From contig NMRA01001272.1 of assembly GCA_002633005.1 (NCBI GenBank), positions 1 through 32,082 of the forward strand: a stretch of DNA of 32,082 nucleotides, in the 5' to 3' direction. A model generated the notes under the pieces. That model searched no databases and was not told where the DNA came from. It worked only from the letters and a program-made list of their open reading frames with translations. Below, piece after piece: positions 1-11,148 of this stretch (positions within the stretch are counted from its first letter, which is position 1; the number at the start of each line of letters is the position of its first letter). The translations under genes and the position numbers were made by a program. Origin of the DNA: Phoronis australis. Its lineage: Eukaryota > Phoronida > Phoronidae.

Positions 1-3000
1 GACAAAACTTTTTAATACTTAGAGATACTTGATGTTATAGGGCATTAAGGTGAGGTAAGAGACGCCGGTGAGACCCACGGGTAAATTTGTTTCCACTGCC
101 CACCGCCATACCAGTACTAGTACTAGTACTAGCATTAGTTTCACTTTTCACTATCACCCAGTTCACTTTCCTGGTATCGCTCTTGTTGTAGGCCTAGTAG
201 CTATGTGGATGGTCCTGATCCCCTTGAAAATGCGTTACACAGGCGCCAAAATCGCATTTTAAGGGTCGCCAAATCAGAAAATGTACAGTGCTTCAAACTG
301 TGTACATAAAGTTTCACTTTTCGTTGTTTTGACTGTAACCATGTTTGTAAAGTATTTTCGTTACACGACAAGAGGGTTGTTTTGTAGTTGTTTTACGACA
401 CACTCCGTCACTAATGCCGTTCTTGCCTAGTGCCTTATTGATCCGACACAGGATCTTCAAATGTCAGATGTGTGGTTAAAAAAATCAGAAGCTGGTCTAT
501 CGTTATCGCGGGAGAAATTGCCGATAGGATTCGGGCAAAGCACGGAAAATTTGAGTAAATCAAGGAAAAAATGGACAAGGATCATGTAAATTATGGATAT
601 AATGAGTCGCAGCACAGTCTCAACGAGGGGAGATAGTCAGACCTTCAAATTGTTGGCCATGAAACGGGTGGCGACGAGCCGGAAAGAACAGATATAGTTT
701 CAAAAATAGTTGTTCAAGCGAGAACACAAGAGATTGGTTAAATTAGTACAATTTTGGAAGATGTTTTATCTAGGTTGGGAACATAAATTCAAAATATTTC
801 GATTTGCTTCCTCATACCTCACAGCACATTATGCAATTTTCGACTCGACGACCGGAAAACGTGACTAAGAAAAAGTTTGGTTCCGAGAACAGAAAACCGA
901 AAGCCCTCACAGATCCAAGAAATCAAACAACTACAGCTGTTTATGTAAAATTTTCTTAAAAGTGGCGATAGCAAGGCAGAGACATATTCATCTAATTTAC
1001 GCCCGGGTTTGAAATGAAGAGAAAGCGATCTTGAAAAATCATGTGAAACAAAGTTTAGGATATCTAGAACGACTGCCATAATGTCAGAAAGTCTTGCTGA
1101 AAACACCAGTGCCAAACATCCGTCAAATGTATGTCTTGTCGTCCCTGTTTAAACGGCTTTGGGTAAACCTGCAGAAACGTCAAGTGACGCTTTTTCTTTT
1201 TTGTGTAAGTGCAACTAGTCCATACTACAATGAAAAGGATTTGGTGAAGACGGAAATCTTGAAATTGAATCCGATCCGGACCCCCAGCCGGATCACTCTT
1301 GCCTGTTGGGGTTCAAGTTCCGTAGGTTGCAACTACGACACTAAAAATATTGTGTACGCAGTAGCGTTGTGTTGAATGGGCGTATTTGTACAAAAGAAAT
1401 ATGAAAGAGTGTATATAAAAAACAAGAATACAATAATGACTGCTATCGTATGTGTATATATTAATTTCTTTTCCTTTATATGGCATACTTTGTACAACTT
1501 GATTTCGTTACCAACCAAGGTATAAAATGCTAAAGGCTGGTTACTAGAGATAATTATTAGTGATATGTGCAACATGAATTCATAGAAAAAATGTGTTTAT
1601 TTAGAGTACTGAAAGACACAATCCCAAGCAAGAATCATTAGAGATGACCATCGGCAACACAGAAGCTATACTGCCTCCTCCTCATTATCATATTGTTTGG
1701 TATCTCAGGTCAGTGACCCTCTTTGTTTTACGATTATTGGTTTAATTGTACCACGTGATCTCTTTGTCTTGTTGCAACACTGGGCCATCGTCCACAATTC
1801 TCTCCAACTTTCATTTTTCACTCAATTTCTCTTTCCCTCCCTCCCTCAAACCAATTTTCATCCTTTCCCTGTTATCCTCAAATTTCACATGTCGCTGTCC
1901 CGGTGTTGCTGTTATTCTTCCGCATATTGTTTCGCAGATTGTCACCCACCTTTACAGTGCAACATGTTATATAACTTTTGTAATTACCGATATCTGTAGT
2001 AGTTTAGTTTGTCATAATATATATGACCTTTTATCTCAACTACACTGTAAACTAGCTTCGGTATCGCTTCGCAGTTAGCGCATATAAATAAATTTATGAC
2101 ATGACAGTTTTCATCATAGTTGTTCATAGTTTGTTTTATTCAAAACTAATTCTAGAAACTTGCACTTATTCAAAATAAATGGTAATACAATCTCTTTTGT
2201 GTTGATGTTTGTTTTTTCCGCTGGAGGCACAGTGTATGATGGTCGGTAGTTTGTATTATTACTAACGTACATGTAACTGGGAGATTGTAATGGTGTTGTT
2301 CTGCACGTGTTTTCTCGAAGTGGTCGATATTCTTGGATGAATTCTTTGTTGTGAAAGTATATAGGGAGCATTATGTTTTTATTTTATAGTAACACTTTAA
2401 GCAAGATAATGTAAATGTATCCTTGTGTAGAGTTTTACAAATTGGGAGAGTAGAATTGTTTAGATCTCGTAAAGCTTCTTTGTAACATGTTTAACCCTGT
2501 GTAAACTTCGAATGAACAAACAATTATCCCATATGTAATTGGAGATAGAATGGGTGACTAAACATGTTCAGTTGGAACTAGGCCATTAAATTGAGTTTGT
2601 GCCAAAGCGTTCTTTTTTGTTTCGAGAAGGATAAAAAGCATATCGATACCTTTTCTTTACTAAATTCTGTTTTGTTATTCATAACGTGTACACTGTCCCG
2701 GCAAATTTGAGATATCACATTCACAATATGCGGCAAATAACACTGTAGGCGGTGCGTTTTCTCACCTGGGCCCACCTATAAAGAACTGTCAACACCGCCA
2801 CTGTGGAAGCCCCTTACACACGGTGCGCCATGACGTAGTAGGACGTAGGCTCACGTTTACGCAGTACATCACGCGTTTCCGTTTTAACTCGGCTCAAACT
2901 CAGCTTAATCTTGAAACGCTGGTTTATACACAGGTGTACTCTGTGCAGTGACCCGTTTCGTCACACAACTAAGGAAACATATAAAAAAGTTGGCAAACTA

Positions 3001-3150
3001 AGATTAAGATCTATGGTTTTAACTGCAATCATTATGAGGTTTAACTATGTGTAGAGGGTACTACTGTCTTTTGTTGATTACCATGCTCTATTTAGATTAT
3101 TTACGCTATGATTTTTAGGAAAGTTCATTCGTGCGGCAGAAAATGACACA
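1..3150. other. Intergenic, no supported gene
   Basis: I find no coding region with recognisable family features on either strand. The open frames here are short and interrupted and their translations look like random AT-rich sequence. A short TACTAG-type microsatellite (about four units) lies near 114-135, and one TAGGCCTA palindrome sits at 189-196. Pyrimidine-rich stretches near 1800-1880 (CCCTCCCTCCC) are low-complexity only. Confidence 0.6.
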
Positions 3151-3219
3151 TCTGTTTAGCTTGTTTGCTTGCAATACCTGGCGAAACTCGCAATGTCTTG
3201 AATGCTATCGCTCTTCTAG

Positions 3220-3320
3220 CAAGAAACTATGACTACGGAGTGAACGCCAGGACTCTAATGTCGGCCAAGTGTCCCGCGGGTCAACAGTATAAATTGATGA
3301 GTTGTAAATGCATCGTTTCA
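3220..3320 (+). other. Weak candidate cysteine-rich coding exon
   Basis: A possible internal exon lies between a pyrimidine-rich acceptor (CTCTTCTAG, ending 3219) and a possible donor (GTAATG at 3321). An earlier acceptor at 3158-3159 could start it at 3160 instead. The open frame reads RNYDYGVNART, then AKCPAGQQYKLMSCKC, which has the cysteine spacing seen in extracellular repeat domains. The frame has no ATG of its own, and I do not recognise the family or see partner exons. It could be a relic exon or chance; the call rests only on composition and splice-like flanks. Confidence 0.18.
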
Positions 3321-3329
3321 GTAATGGAT

Positions 3330-4110
3330 TTTTTCTCGTTCTTATTTCAGTTCAACTATTTAGTTGGCCTTAATATTCAGTTCATAAGCAAACATTGAAT
3401 TGTGTAGCTGTTGGCAATTGTTCACGAAAACATTTAAAACTTTCGTATAATTACGACGACGCTGAAGCGAAAGAGTAACAAGCATCTCATTTAAAAACAA
3501 ATTGAAAGCGAACGTGTATGTGAAAAAAATAATCGATATTAAAATGAATGGTTGTCTTTGTTGTCATTAATTTGAGTAATTTCATTCGAAAGTTATGCTT
3601 AAGCTTTTGATCTTTTAGATGTCCAATACAAATTACGCATGTTGACAACTGACCAGCGTTCGAAATACACTCTCACCCTTTGGCCCAGATTTGCGTCCCT
3701 ATGTGGATGTGATCTTATATTCAACTAACTGACCCGCTGGCCAGCACATTCACTTGCTGAAGCTCGAACTCTCGAACTGGCTGATTTCTCGTTATAACTA
3801 TATGAATATTACGGAATCTCTAGGGCATTATCTTGAAAACCATTATAACAAAGATGTTGCACTCAAAAAGTAGCCGACTCGCTCAGAGTTAGTTTACAGA
3901 GTATTTTAACGAACAGAGCGCAGTAAAGAATTCAGCACGTCTTAAATCAAAGCCAAGCCTAATGTAGATCTTTAGCATGAAAAAAGTGTCATCTTTAGTA
4001 AAATTGTCAGTTACAGGCTTTATAAATATGATCTAAAAATGGAAGAGTATGTTCAGTGTTTAGACACTAATGGCATTTATCTGCTGTTGCTATATTTAGA
4101 TCCGTAAACC
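3330..4110. other. Intergenic, nothing recognised
   Basis: AT-rich sequence with stops in all frames. From about 4030 onward there may be further decayed coding sequence belonging to the LINE-like remnant that follows (a short frame reading MEEYVQCL precedes it), but it is too eroded to call. Confidence 0.5.
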
Positions 4111-4119
4111 ATTCAGTGA

Positions 4120-4335
4120 AAATCGAATATGAGAGAAACCCAAGCGAAGAGCGTTTGTGTACAGCATGTTCTACAAGAGTAGTTGAAGAATGAAATTCCT
4201 TTTTACGCGACTGTCCTGCATACGCTGGTTTGAGAGCAAAGTACGGTATTTTTCTAGGCTTGTAAATAAGGAAAAGTTTCGTAACTATGTCTGTACGTAA
4301 GGTTTGGAAATTAGCCAGTTATCTATCGTTTCCGA
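4120..4335 (+). pseudogene. Decayed LINE-like reverse transcriptase C-terminal fragment
   Basis: Conceptual translation in one frame, through in-frame stops, gives NPSEERLCTAC, then VVEE-stop-NSFLRDCPAYAGLRAKY. This matches the cysteine motif that commonly follows the reverse transcriptase domain of animal non-LTR retrotransposons (pattern R-x-C-x2-C ... VEDE-x-HFLL-x-CP-x-Y-x2-LR). At least two stops interrupt it, and the upstream reverse transcriptase core is not visible. It is a dead fragment. The assignment rests on motif memory only; the clade (RTE, CR1 or similar) is not resolved. Confidence 0.45.
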
Positions 4336-4379
4336 AAAAGACGTACACCCTGATGTGTTATTTTTATGGTTGTACCAGA

Positions 4380-5447
4380 TGATAACGCGCCATATTCGGG
4401 CTGTGAATAATTTACACAAGGGACGGTGGCATTAGTATTGTCAATAAAGTTATATTATATCATATTATACGATTTTTTCTCTGAAACATGTTAATCAAAG
4501 ACAACTCACAAATATGTAATAGCAATTTTAATAACGGATTCCATTAATTTTGTGTGTTATCTGCACTGCGCATACCAACCGAAATTATCTTTACGCACTT
4601 AGACTGACATACAAAAATCGATTGTTTTCAATCAATCTATAAAGAGCGTGAATAAAAAGTTTTTCTTTAATTTAATGGTGTGACTTCATGTGCAAGATAC
4701 AACACTGTTATTGAAATCAAAATAATTCTTTTCGGTTTCAGTTTCATTGATCACGTGAACGACTAACTATAGTCGAGAAGAATCACTTTCCGAGATCAGC
4801 CTCAGCTCGGAATCCAACTTAACAAGTTCTTACGTCGCAAGCAAACGTTTTGTTACCTGCGCTTAATAGCAGCATCAGTATGTGGGGTGTATTTCAAGCG
4901 CACTTTCACTGGTGAAATCACAGAACTTGATTTCAGCGTATGTCTGGCAAATAACGGCGGTAATTGGAGATTTGTAGTAAAATCGCACAACACAAGGAAT
5001 AGTTTGGGGTTTGTTTAGCTCTGTTAAAAGCTTGACGTAAGTTCATAAATTTTATTCCGCTCAATCCCAAGCTGGAGTTTTTCGGTCGTGAAAATGATAA
5101 CGTCCCTTTAACCAATGTATTTTGTTTCGGCGGTAATGAAAATCTTAAGTATGCAATAATACTGATTATAAGAGCAGACAATTTCAATTAAAACGAGCAC
5201 TTAGTAATTGCAGTTTAATCCACAGAAGCACCGTTTAATCAATACTCAATAATTCCAATTAGAATACCAAAAAACTAGCCATCTTGATATGTTGAAGTAA
5301 TACGGACTATTTTAAGTTAGAAAAATGTTAATTGCACACTTGAGAACACTAATATAACAGCTATTTTAAATTGTAGAAATATGATAATGTTATTGACGTC
5401 GTGAACAGAATTTTGGTATTAAAAATAGAGAACAGCGCACAATCTTT
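4380..5447. repeat. Direct repeat copy A (about 1.07 kb)
   Basis: First of two tandemly arranged, clearly homologous copies. Landmarks shared with the copy at 5465-6404 are TTCGGGCTGTGAATA (4394 and 5479), CGATTGTTTTCAATCA, CTTTCCGAGATCAGCC (near 4788 and 5864) and TTATTGACGTCGTGAA near the right end. On the minus strand both copies keep an open frame with a shared peptide core (RFSL-x2-K-x-NTLV-x-GTLSFSR). This is probably a transposable element or a segmental duplication of one; no protein family is recognised. Confidence 0.75.
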
Positions 5448-5464
5448 TGTGGTTGAACTCGATC

Positions 5465-6404
5465 ATGAAGGCGGCATCTTCGGGCTGTGAATAAAAACAA
5501 AGGATGGTGGTCTTTTGAATAAAGTTATATTGTGTAATATTAAACGATTTTTGTCTCTGAAAATGCTAAACTCGCACATATGTGATGGGCATTTAAACAA
5601 AACTTCACATTAATTTTGTGTGCTGTCCACGCCACGTATACCAACCGAGATTATCTTTACACACTTAGCCTGACGTCCAAAATTCGATTGTTTTCAATCA
5701 GTCGATGAAGGGCGTGAATGAGCAATTTTTCTTTATTGATTTAATGGTGCGACTTCATGTGCAAGGATACGACACTGTTCCTGAAATCAATATAGTTCTT
5801 TTGGTTTCAGTTTATTTGATCACGTGAACGACTAACGCAACACTACAGTCAAGGAGAATCACTTTCCGAGATCAGCCCCAGCTCGGAATCGAACTTAACA
5901 AATTCTCGAGCCGCCGTTAGAAGTTTCGTTAGCTGCGCTAAATCCCAGCATCAGTAGGCCCATGTGGGAGAGTACTTCACTGGAGAAGTCACAGGAATTC
6001 ACTTCAGCTGATGTGTGAAAAATAACGACGGAAATTGAGATTTGTAATAAAATCACGAATCAAACCGTTCAAACAAATTTTATCCCACTCTATCCCAAGC
6101 TTGCGTGAAAATGATAACGTCCCTTCAACCAATGTATTTACTTTTGAGGATAATGAAAATCTTACGTGTGCAATAATACTGATGAAGAATTTTAAGGGCG
6201 ACAAATTCAATTAAAACGAGTACTAAGTAATCATTAACGAACTTGATATATTCCGGCATTAATACGACTATTTGAAGTCATAAAAATGCTAATTGCACGG
6301 TTGAGAACACGAGGATCGCAGTTATTTCATATTGTAGAAATATGATGTTATTGACGTCGTGAATAGAATTTTGGTATTGAAAATTGTGAACAGGGCACAA
6401 TCTT
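5465..6404. repeat. Direct repeat copy B (about 0.94 kb)
   Basis: Second copy of the unit at 4380-5447. The offset between copies falls from 1085 bp at the left end to about 958 bp at the right end, so this copy has lost a net of about 127 bp, mostly in its right half. Its minus-strand frame (6004-6210) keeps the motif NTLVEGTLSFSR and the tail FRRY seen in copy A. The copies have many substitutions, so the duplication is not recent. Confidence 0.75.
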
Positions 6405-6725
6405 TACAACACGTGTTTCACTCGAACAGAAATGTGAGAAAGTGCGTTTTAATATGATAAAATGTCGCCGCGCACAACTACGCACAGGTAAAACGGGTCT
6501 GTAAAAAAGGTAAACACACGTATTTCACAGTATAACTACAATGATCATTCAAATACACGAGACCTTCAGGTATAAATGTGCTGATTTTTGTCAAACTTTT
6601 ATTCGAATTTTTAGACAAAATACGTCCAATATTACTTTGTCGTCTGCACACAATGTTACATACAGACTTCAAGAATTTCAAACAGTTATTTCACAAAACA
6701 TTTCTTCAAAACATTATCACAAACA

Positions 6726-6731
6726 TTTATT
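6726..6731 (-). other. Candidate polyadenylation signal for the TRIM gene
   Basis: The plus strand reads TTTATT, that is AATAAA on the minus strand, 30 nt beyond the stop codon of the TRIM-NHL gene (stop at 6763-6761). A second AATAAA lies at 6603-6598. Either could define a short 3' UTR extending to about 6580-6710. Sequence from there to 6405 holds nothing else recognisable. Confidence 0.45.
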
Positions 6732-6760
6732 CAACCAGGTGATGGTACAGGTGTGTTAAA

Positions 6761-8554
6761 TTAGATATCAAGATAACTAAACTCCTTCACATCACCTCCC
6801 TTCTCCAGTACATACACCTTCCCTGGGCCTGATGGACATATGGCTCTAGGCCAGCAGACATCACCCCTCGTGGTGATCACGTGTGCACGTGCAGGGGTCA
6901 ATAGATGGATACAGTGACAGAAGCAGTCGGCCAGGAGAATGTGGCCGAACTGATCCACACACACACAGCGCGGCACACACAGTCCATCACTGAATGTGTG
7001 TATAACGGCCGGCTGTGTGGGGTCAATCACGTACACACGTGGGGGGTAGTCCTGGCTCACCACCACATGTCCAGTGTTCTCATCCACACATATATAGTAC
7101 GGTGAGAACTCACTCAGACCCAGGGAGTGGGCGTCTATTTGATGATGGACCTCACAATCAAAGTCGGTGTACAACACCCGTCCACCCTGTGTATCCGCCA
7201 CTATCAGCTGGTCGGTGTGACATGTAATACACCCCTCATCTTTATACACACCTGGGTAGACCTTCACCAGTTGACCTCTGGCGTCATACTTCACAACACC
7301 GTGAATGTCGTGGTCGGTGATGAAGATCTCACCAAGTCTATTACATGTCACATCAAAAGGGTTCTGCAGTTGGTGCTGGGAGGTGTTTAACGTGAATTTG
7401 AAAGACAAGTTGTTTTTATTATACACCTTGACATTGTGGTTGTAACAGTCCGTTACAACCACCACCCCATCACCCACTGCCAGCCCATTACAACAGCCTC
7501 CCCTCTCCGCCTTAAGCAGACTGCTAAATCTCCGCTCAAGCTGAACATGTTTAACAGCCAGTTGAGGGGTCACACGGTGGACAGGTGATTTACTGGAAAC
7601 TGCAACAACTGAGGCAAAATTTTCAAAAAAAGTGGATGAAATATTTTCGTCTTCCATTTTTCTCATAATATTCACAGCTACATTTGGAACTGCAATTGTC
7701 GCAGGTTGTATTTCAAAGACTGATTTTTCAACCCGCTTCTCGACTTGATCAATATTCAAGTTCTTAAGAAGAGATTCAATCTCATTAAATTGTTGCAGTT
7801 TCTCAGCGTCATGACATGACTCAAGAACATTATTTACATAATCATCTATGCTAGCAAACATTCCCCTGTTAAACTCAGCCTCATCACAAGCAGCTTCTGC
7901 CCGTTTTCTCGCCGTCTCTACTTGTTTTTCCAACTCAGCAATAGCTTTCTCTTCATTAACCTTGACTTGACGAGTGATCTCTTCCAGGAAATCACTGTAT
8001 ACACGTTTTATCTCATTCTTACAAGCATTTTGTTGCTGGGCATAACTTTGTGCAACTTGCTGTCGTTTATTGCGCAACATTTCCCACTGCTGCGTAACAT
8101 CTCGCCAAGGTTTCAACAACTCACGCATCACTTCAATGGCGTCTTTTGCAGCAACGTCTAAATCTTTCAGTTTGTGTTGATTATGACTTGAAGTTGCGCA
8201 TCGTGAACATATGGCCACCTCGCACTGTTCACAGTACATTTCCAAAAGCCGGTCTCCATGAGCTGAACAATGCATTTTATTCATGCTGTCATAATTCGAA
8301 ACAATGTCACAGATACCGGCATGAAAAAAGTTATGTTGGAAGCCAGTGGCACCTTCTTTTGGAACAGGAAATTGTTTTCTGCACATCGGACATGGAAATT
8401 CACCACTTTGCCCCTGTTGTGTCATGTGACTGTTCAAGCAGTCTTCGCAGAATGAGTGAAGGCATGGCAAAACCCTCTGGTCACTGGATCGCTTAAAACA
8501 CACGGGGCACTCTATCAGTCGACGCAGCTGGGCAACTGGATCGTTCGACGCCAT
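6761..8554 (-). CDS. TRIM-NHL family RING E3 ubiquitin ligase-like protein
   Basis: Encodes 597 residues in one uninterrupted exon, ending in TAA. Residues 16-58 form a complete C3HC4 RING (C16, C19, C31, H33, C36, C39, C55, C58), the domain that recruits E2 enzymes. Residues 96-127 form a B-box2 (C96, H99, C108, C111, C116, C119, H124, H127); no B-box1 is present. A charged, Gln/Glu-rich coiled coil spans roughly 130-265. From about 350 to the end there are repeated blade-like segments (GLAVGDGVVVVTDCYNHNVK, FITDHDIHGVVKYD, ICVDENTGHVVVS) typical of an NHL-type beta-propeller. The frame is open 10 codons further upstream, but that part reads through a splice acceptor (TTTTCTGTCTGCAG, ending three bases before the ATG), so I start at MASNDP. 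By family knowledge a cytosolic ubiquitin ligase; substrate unknown. TRIM-NHL genes are often expanded in marine invertebrates, and a partial sister copy lies at 9957-10098. Confidence 0.88.
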   Translation of the reverse strand: MASNDPVAQLRRLIECPVCFKRSSDQRVLPCLHSFCEDCLNSHMTQQGQSGEFPCPMCRKQFPVPKEGATGFQHNFFHAGICDIVSNYDSMNKMHCSAHGDRLLEMYCEQCEVAICSRCATSSHNQHKLKDLDVAAKDAIEVMRELLKPWRDVTQQWEMLRNKRQQVAQSYAQQQNACKNEIKRVYSDFLEEITRQVKVNEEKAIAELEKQVETARKRAEAACDEAEFNRGMFASIDDYVNNVLESCHDAEKLQQFNEIESLLKNLNIDQVEKRVEKSVFEIQPATIAVPNVAVNIMRKMEDENISSTFFENFASVVAVSSKSPVHRVTPQLAVKHVQLERRFSSLLKAERGGCCNGLAVGDGVVVVTDCYNHNVKVYNKNNLSFKFTLNTSQHQLQNPFDVTCNRLGEIFITDHDIHGVVKYDARGQLVKVYPGVYKDEGCITCHTDQLIVADTQGGRVLYTDFDCEVHHQIDAHSLGLSEFSPYYICVDENTGHVVVSQDYPPRVYVIDPTQPAVIHTFSDGLCVPRCVCVDQFGHILLADCFCHCIHLLTPARAHVITTRGDVCWPRAICPSGPGKVYVLEKGGDVKEFSYLDI

Positions 8555-9589
8555 GTCCTGCAGACAGAAAATAATTATAATCACTCAAGACATATTTCAG
8601 CATCATACCGGTGTTTTTCAATGAACTAACCTTTGATAACCGATAGACATTAAACTGGGGCTGATCATTATCAAAAGTCATTCACTTCGTGGTACATGGA
8701 ACTAAAATAGTCCTAGGCAAAATAATTCAAATTCAACTTCTACGTTAAGTTGTCAGAGCAAAACGTTGACTGCTTTTTGTATTCGTTCTTATTAACATTT
8801 AATTACGACCAGTTTAAGGTTATATAGGACCTTATTGACAAATCTGTACACTTAGCAAAATATCTGTACAACTATAGAACTTAACTCTCAGCGAAAGTAT
8901 ATTTTTTTCTGAAAGCAGAATTTACCTAGAAGTTAGTAACTGACTTTAAACCAACCTCCCATTAATAAGCTCAAGTGATTAATATGCTTTTATCGTAAAA
9001 TTTTGAACAAAAACAAAAACCACGAGATCAATTACATGATTAAATTTAGTATGATATAAATGCTACAAATAAAATCTCAAAATCTTTGCAATAGTTATTT
9101 TCTAAATTATCACTTCCTTTTCATTTGATGCAACTGTGATTTTTTCACAAAAATCCGCCCTATTTTTGACAATCCCTGATGCAAAAGTAGAACATTTTAA
9201 ATCAATACCTAACAGTGCATAAAGTGTAATATCTTTAATTTGCACGTAAATTTGTTCAGTCACTTCTGGGGTACTCTGTGATGTTCCCTGGATTTGAAAA
9301 AAAGTGTTTGAGCTGGAAGGAAATGAACACAAAGTTACAGCTAGCCACCAAGACAACTAGCACTATGATTATGAAGACAAACAGCTTTACACCAAGGCTA
9401 GCTAGTTTGTAATAAGGTTTAGAAAGTAAGCAACTACATAAAATGTGTACTATGCACGGGTACAGGAAAATAGGACAAGAAAACAACATTAACACAAGTT
9501 GTCACAAGTAGGCCTACTAGTTACTTATTAAAGTACAAAATTCATAGGGTCTACCATGACCCATGTAGAAAGACGCAACACATGAAATT
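8412..9589. repeat. Segmental direct repeat, copy 1 (TRIM start plus upstream flank)
   Basis: About 1178 bp covering the first 47 codons of the TRIM gene and its upstream region recur at 9957-11148 in the same orientation, offset 1544 bp at the left end and 1559 bp at the right, so only small indels separate them. By eye the copies are roughly 95% identical, including noncoding sequence. The right boundary is not a true end, because copy 2 runs into the N block. Confidence 0.9.
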
Positions 9590-9955
9590 CACACTCTTAC
9601 TTCGTTTATCAAAAAACATTGTTATACACGAAATACAAATCTGAAAGGAACATTCTACTTTTCAAAAAACTTGACAGCATTCTTCAACAAACATTTCTAT
9701 ATATGCCTTTACAACACCTAGGCGCAACGCGTACGCGTTCTTCTGCAACATTGTTCCTCAGTTAATTCCAAAGTAGAAGTCTCAAGATCGGTGCGGCTTA
9801 AAACAGTATCGTGGATGATAACGTGATTCAAACTTTCATTTCAGATTAGTGATAGGGTAAACTTACTGAAACAAAACGACTGTCGGCAGTTTCCCGCCTA
9901 ACGCTGAACAGAGAGCTCGGTCGACACGTCCGACTGCTATCAAATACCTTCGTTG
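8555..9955 (-). promoter_or_regulatory. 5' flank and probable 5' UTR intron of the TRIM gene
   Basis: On the minus strand a pyrimidine-rich acceptor (TTTTCTGTCTGCAG) abuts GAC-ATG, implying that the start codon lies three bases into a second exon and that a non-coding exon exists upstream. Candidate minus-strand donors are GTTAGT (near 8631), GTAAGA (near 9600) and GTAAGT (near 9869); I cannot choose between them. No other gene is supported here. The part up to 9589 is the segment repeated at 9957-11148. Confidence 0.4.
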
Positions 9956-9956
9956 N

Positions 9957-10098
9957 CCTGTTCTGCCATGTGACTGTTCAAGCATTTTTCGCAGAATGAG
10001 TGAAGACATGGCAAAACCCTCTGGTCACTGGAGCGTTCAAAACACACGGGGCACTCTACCAGTCGACGTAGCTGGACAACTGGATCGTTCGACGCCAT
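9957..10098 (-). pseudogene. Truncated second TRIM copy, N-terminal RING part only
   Basis: From ATG at 10098 the frame encodes 47 residues beginning MASNDPVVQLRRLVECPVCF and including the first six RING zinc ligands (C16, C19, C31, H33, C36, C39). It then meets the undetermined base at 9956; beyond that the frame is unrelated and soon stops. Residue differences from the intact gene are A8V, I14V, K21E, D38K, T45A and Q46E. The same splice acceptor precedes the ATG. Because truncation coincides with the 'n', the remainder may simply be missing from the assembly; I call it a broken copy with that caveat. Confidence 0.6.
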
Positions 10099-11148
10099 GT
10101 CCTGCAGACAGAAAATAATTATAATCACTCAAGACATATTTCGGCATCATACCGGTGTTTTCCAATGAACTAACCTTTGATAACCGATAGACATTAAACT
10201 GGGGCTGATGATTATCAAAAGTCATTCACTTCGTGGTAGATGGAACTAAAATAGTCCTAGGCAAAACAATTCAAATTCAACTTCTACGGTTTTTTGTCAG
10301 AGCAAAACGTTGACTGCTTTTTGTATTCGTTCTTAATAACATTTAATTACGACCAGTTTAAGGTTATATAGGACCTTATTGACAAATCTGTATACTTAGC
10401 AAAATATCTGTACAACTATAGAACTTAACTCTCAGCGAAAGTATATATTTTCTGAAAGCAGAATTTACCTAGAAGTTAGTAACTGACTTTAAACCAACTT
10501 CCCATTAATAAGCTCAAGTGATTAGTATGCTTTTATCGTAAAATTTTGAACAAAAGGGAAGTGCATTCAAAGCAAAACCACGAGATCAATTACATGATTA
10601 AATTTAGTGTGATATAAATGCTACAAATAAAATCTCAAAATCTTTGTAATAGTTATTTTCTAAATTATCAATTCCTTTTCGTTAGATGTAACTTTGATTT
10701 TTTCACTAAAATCAGCCCTTTTTTTGACAGTCCCTGATGCAAAAGTAGAACATTTTAAATCAATGCCTAACAGTGCATAAAGTGTAATATCTTTAATTTG
10801 CACGTAAATTTGTTCAGTCACTTCTGGGGTACTCTGTGATGTTCCTTGGATTTGAAAAAAATGTGTTTGAGTTGGAAGGAAATGAACACAGAGTTACAGC
10901 TAGCCACCAAGACAACTAGCACTATAACATCAAACAGCTTTACACCAACACCAAGGCTAGCTAGTTTGTAATAAGGCTTAGAAAGTAAGCATCTAAATAA
11001 AGTGTTTACTATGCATCGGTACAGGAAAATAGGACAAGAAAACAACATTAACACAAGTTGTCACAAGTAGGCCTACTAGTTACTTATTAAAGTACAAAAT
11101 TAATAGGGCCTACCATGACCCATGTAGAAAGACGCAACACATGAAATT
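9957..11148. repeat. Segmental direct repeat, copy 2
   Basis: About 1192 bp homologous to 8412-9589. It begins immediately after a single undetermined base at 9956 and ends at the start of the N block at 11149, so both boundaries coincide with assembly breaks rather than natural junctions. Either a true tandem duplication of the TRIM locus or a second haplotype left in the scaffold would give this picture. Confidence 0.88.

Noticed and set aside
461-790. Plus-strand frame with few stops beginning MSDVWLKKIRSW
   Set aside because: Four stops in about 110 codons is near random expectation, and no family resemblance was seen.
6905-8496. Several plus-strand open frames across the TRIM gene
   Set aside because: They lie opposite the intact minus-strand TRIM-NHL coding region and show no domain of their own.
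8555-8584. Ten extra N-terminal codons (MIIIIFCLQD) for the TRIM protein
   Set aside because: They read through a strong splice acceptor and polypyrimidine tract; the conserved RING start fits the internal ATG at 8554.
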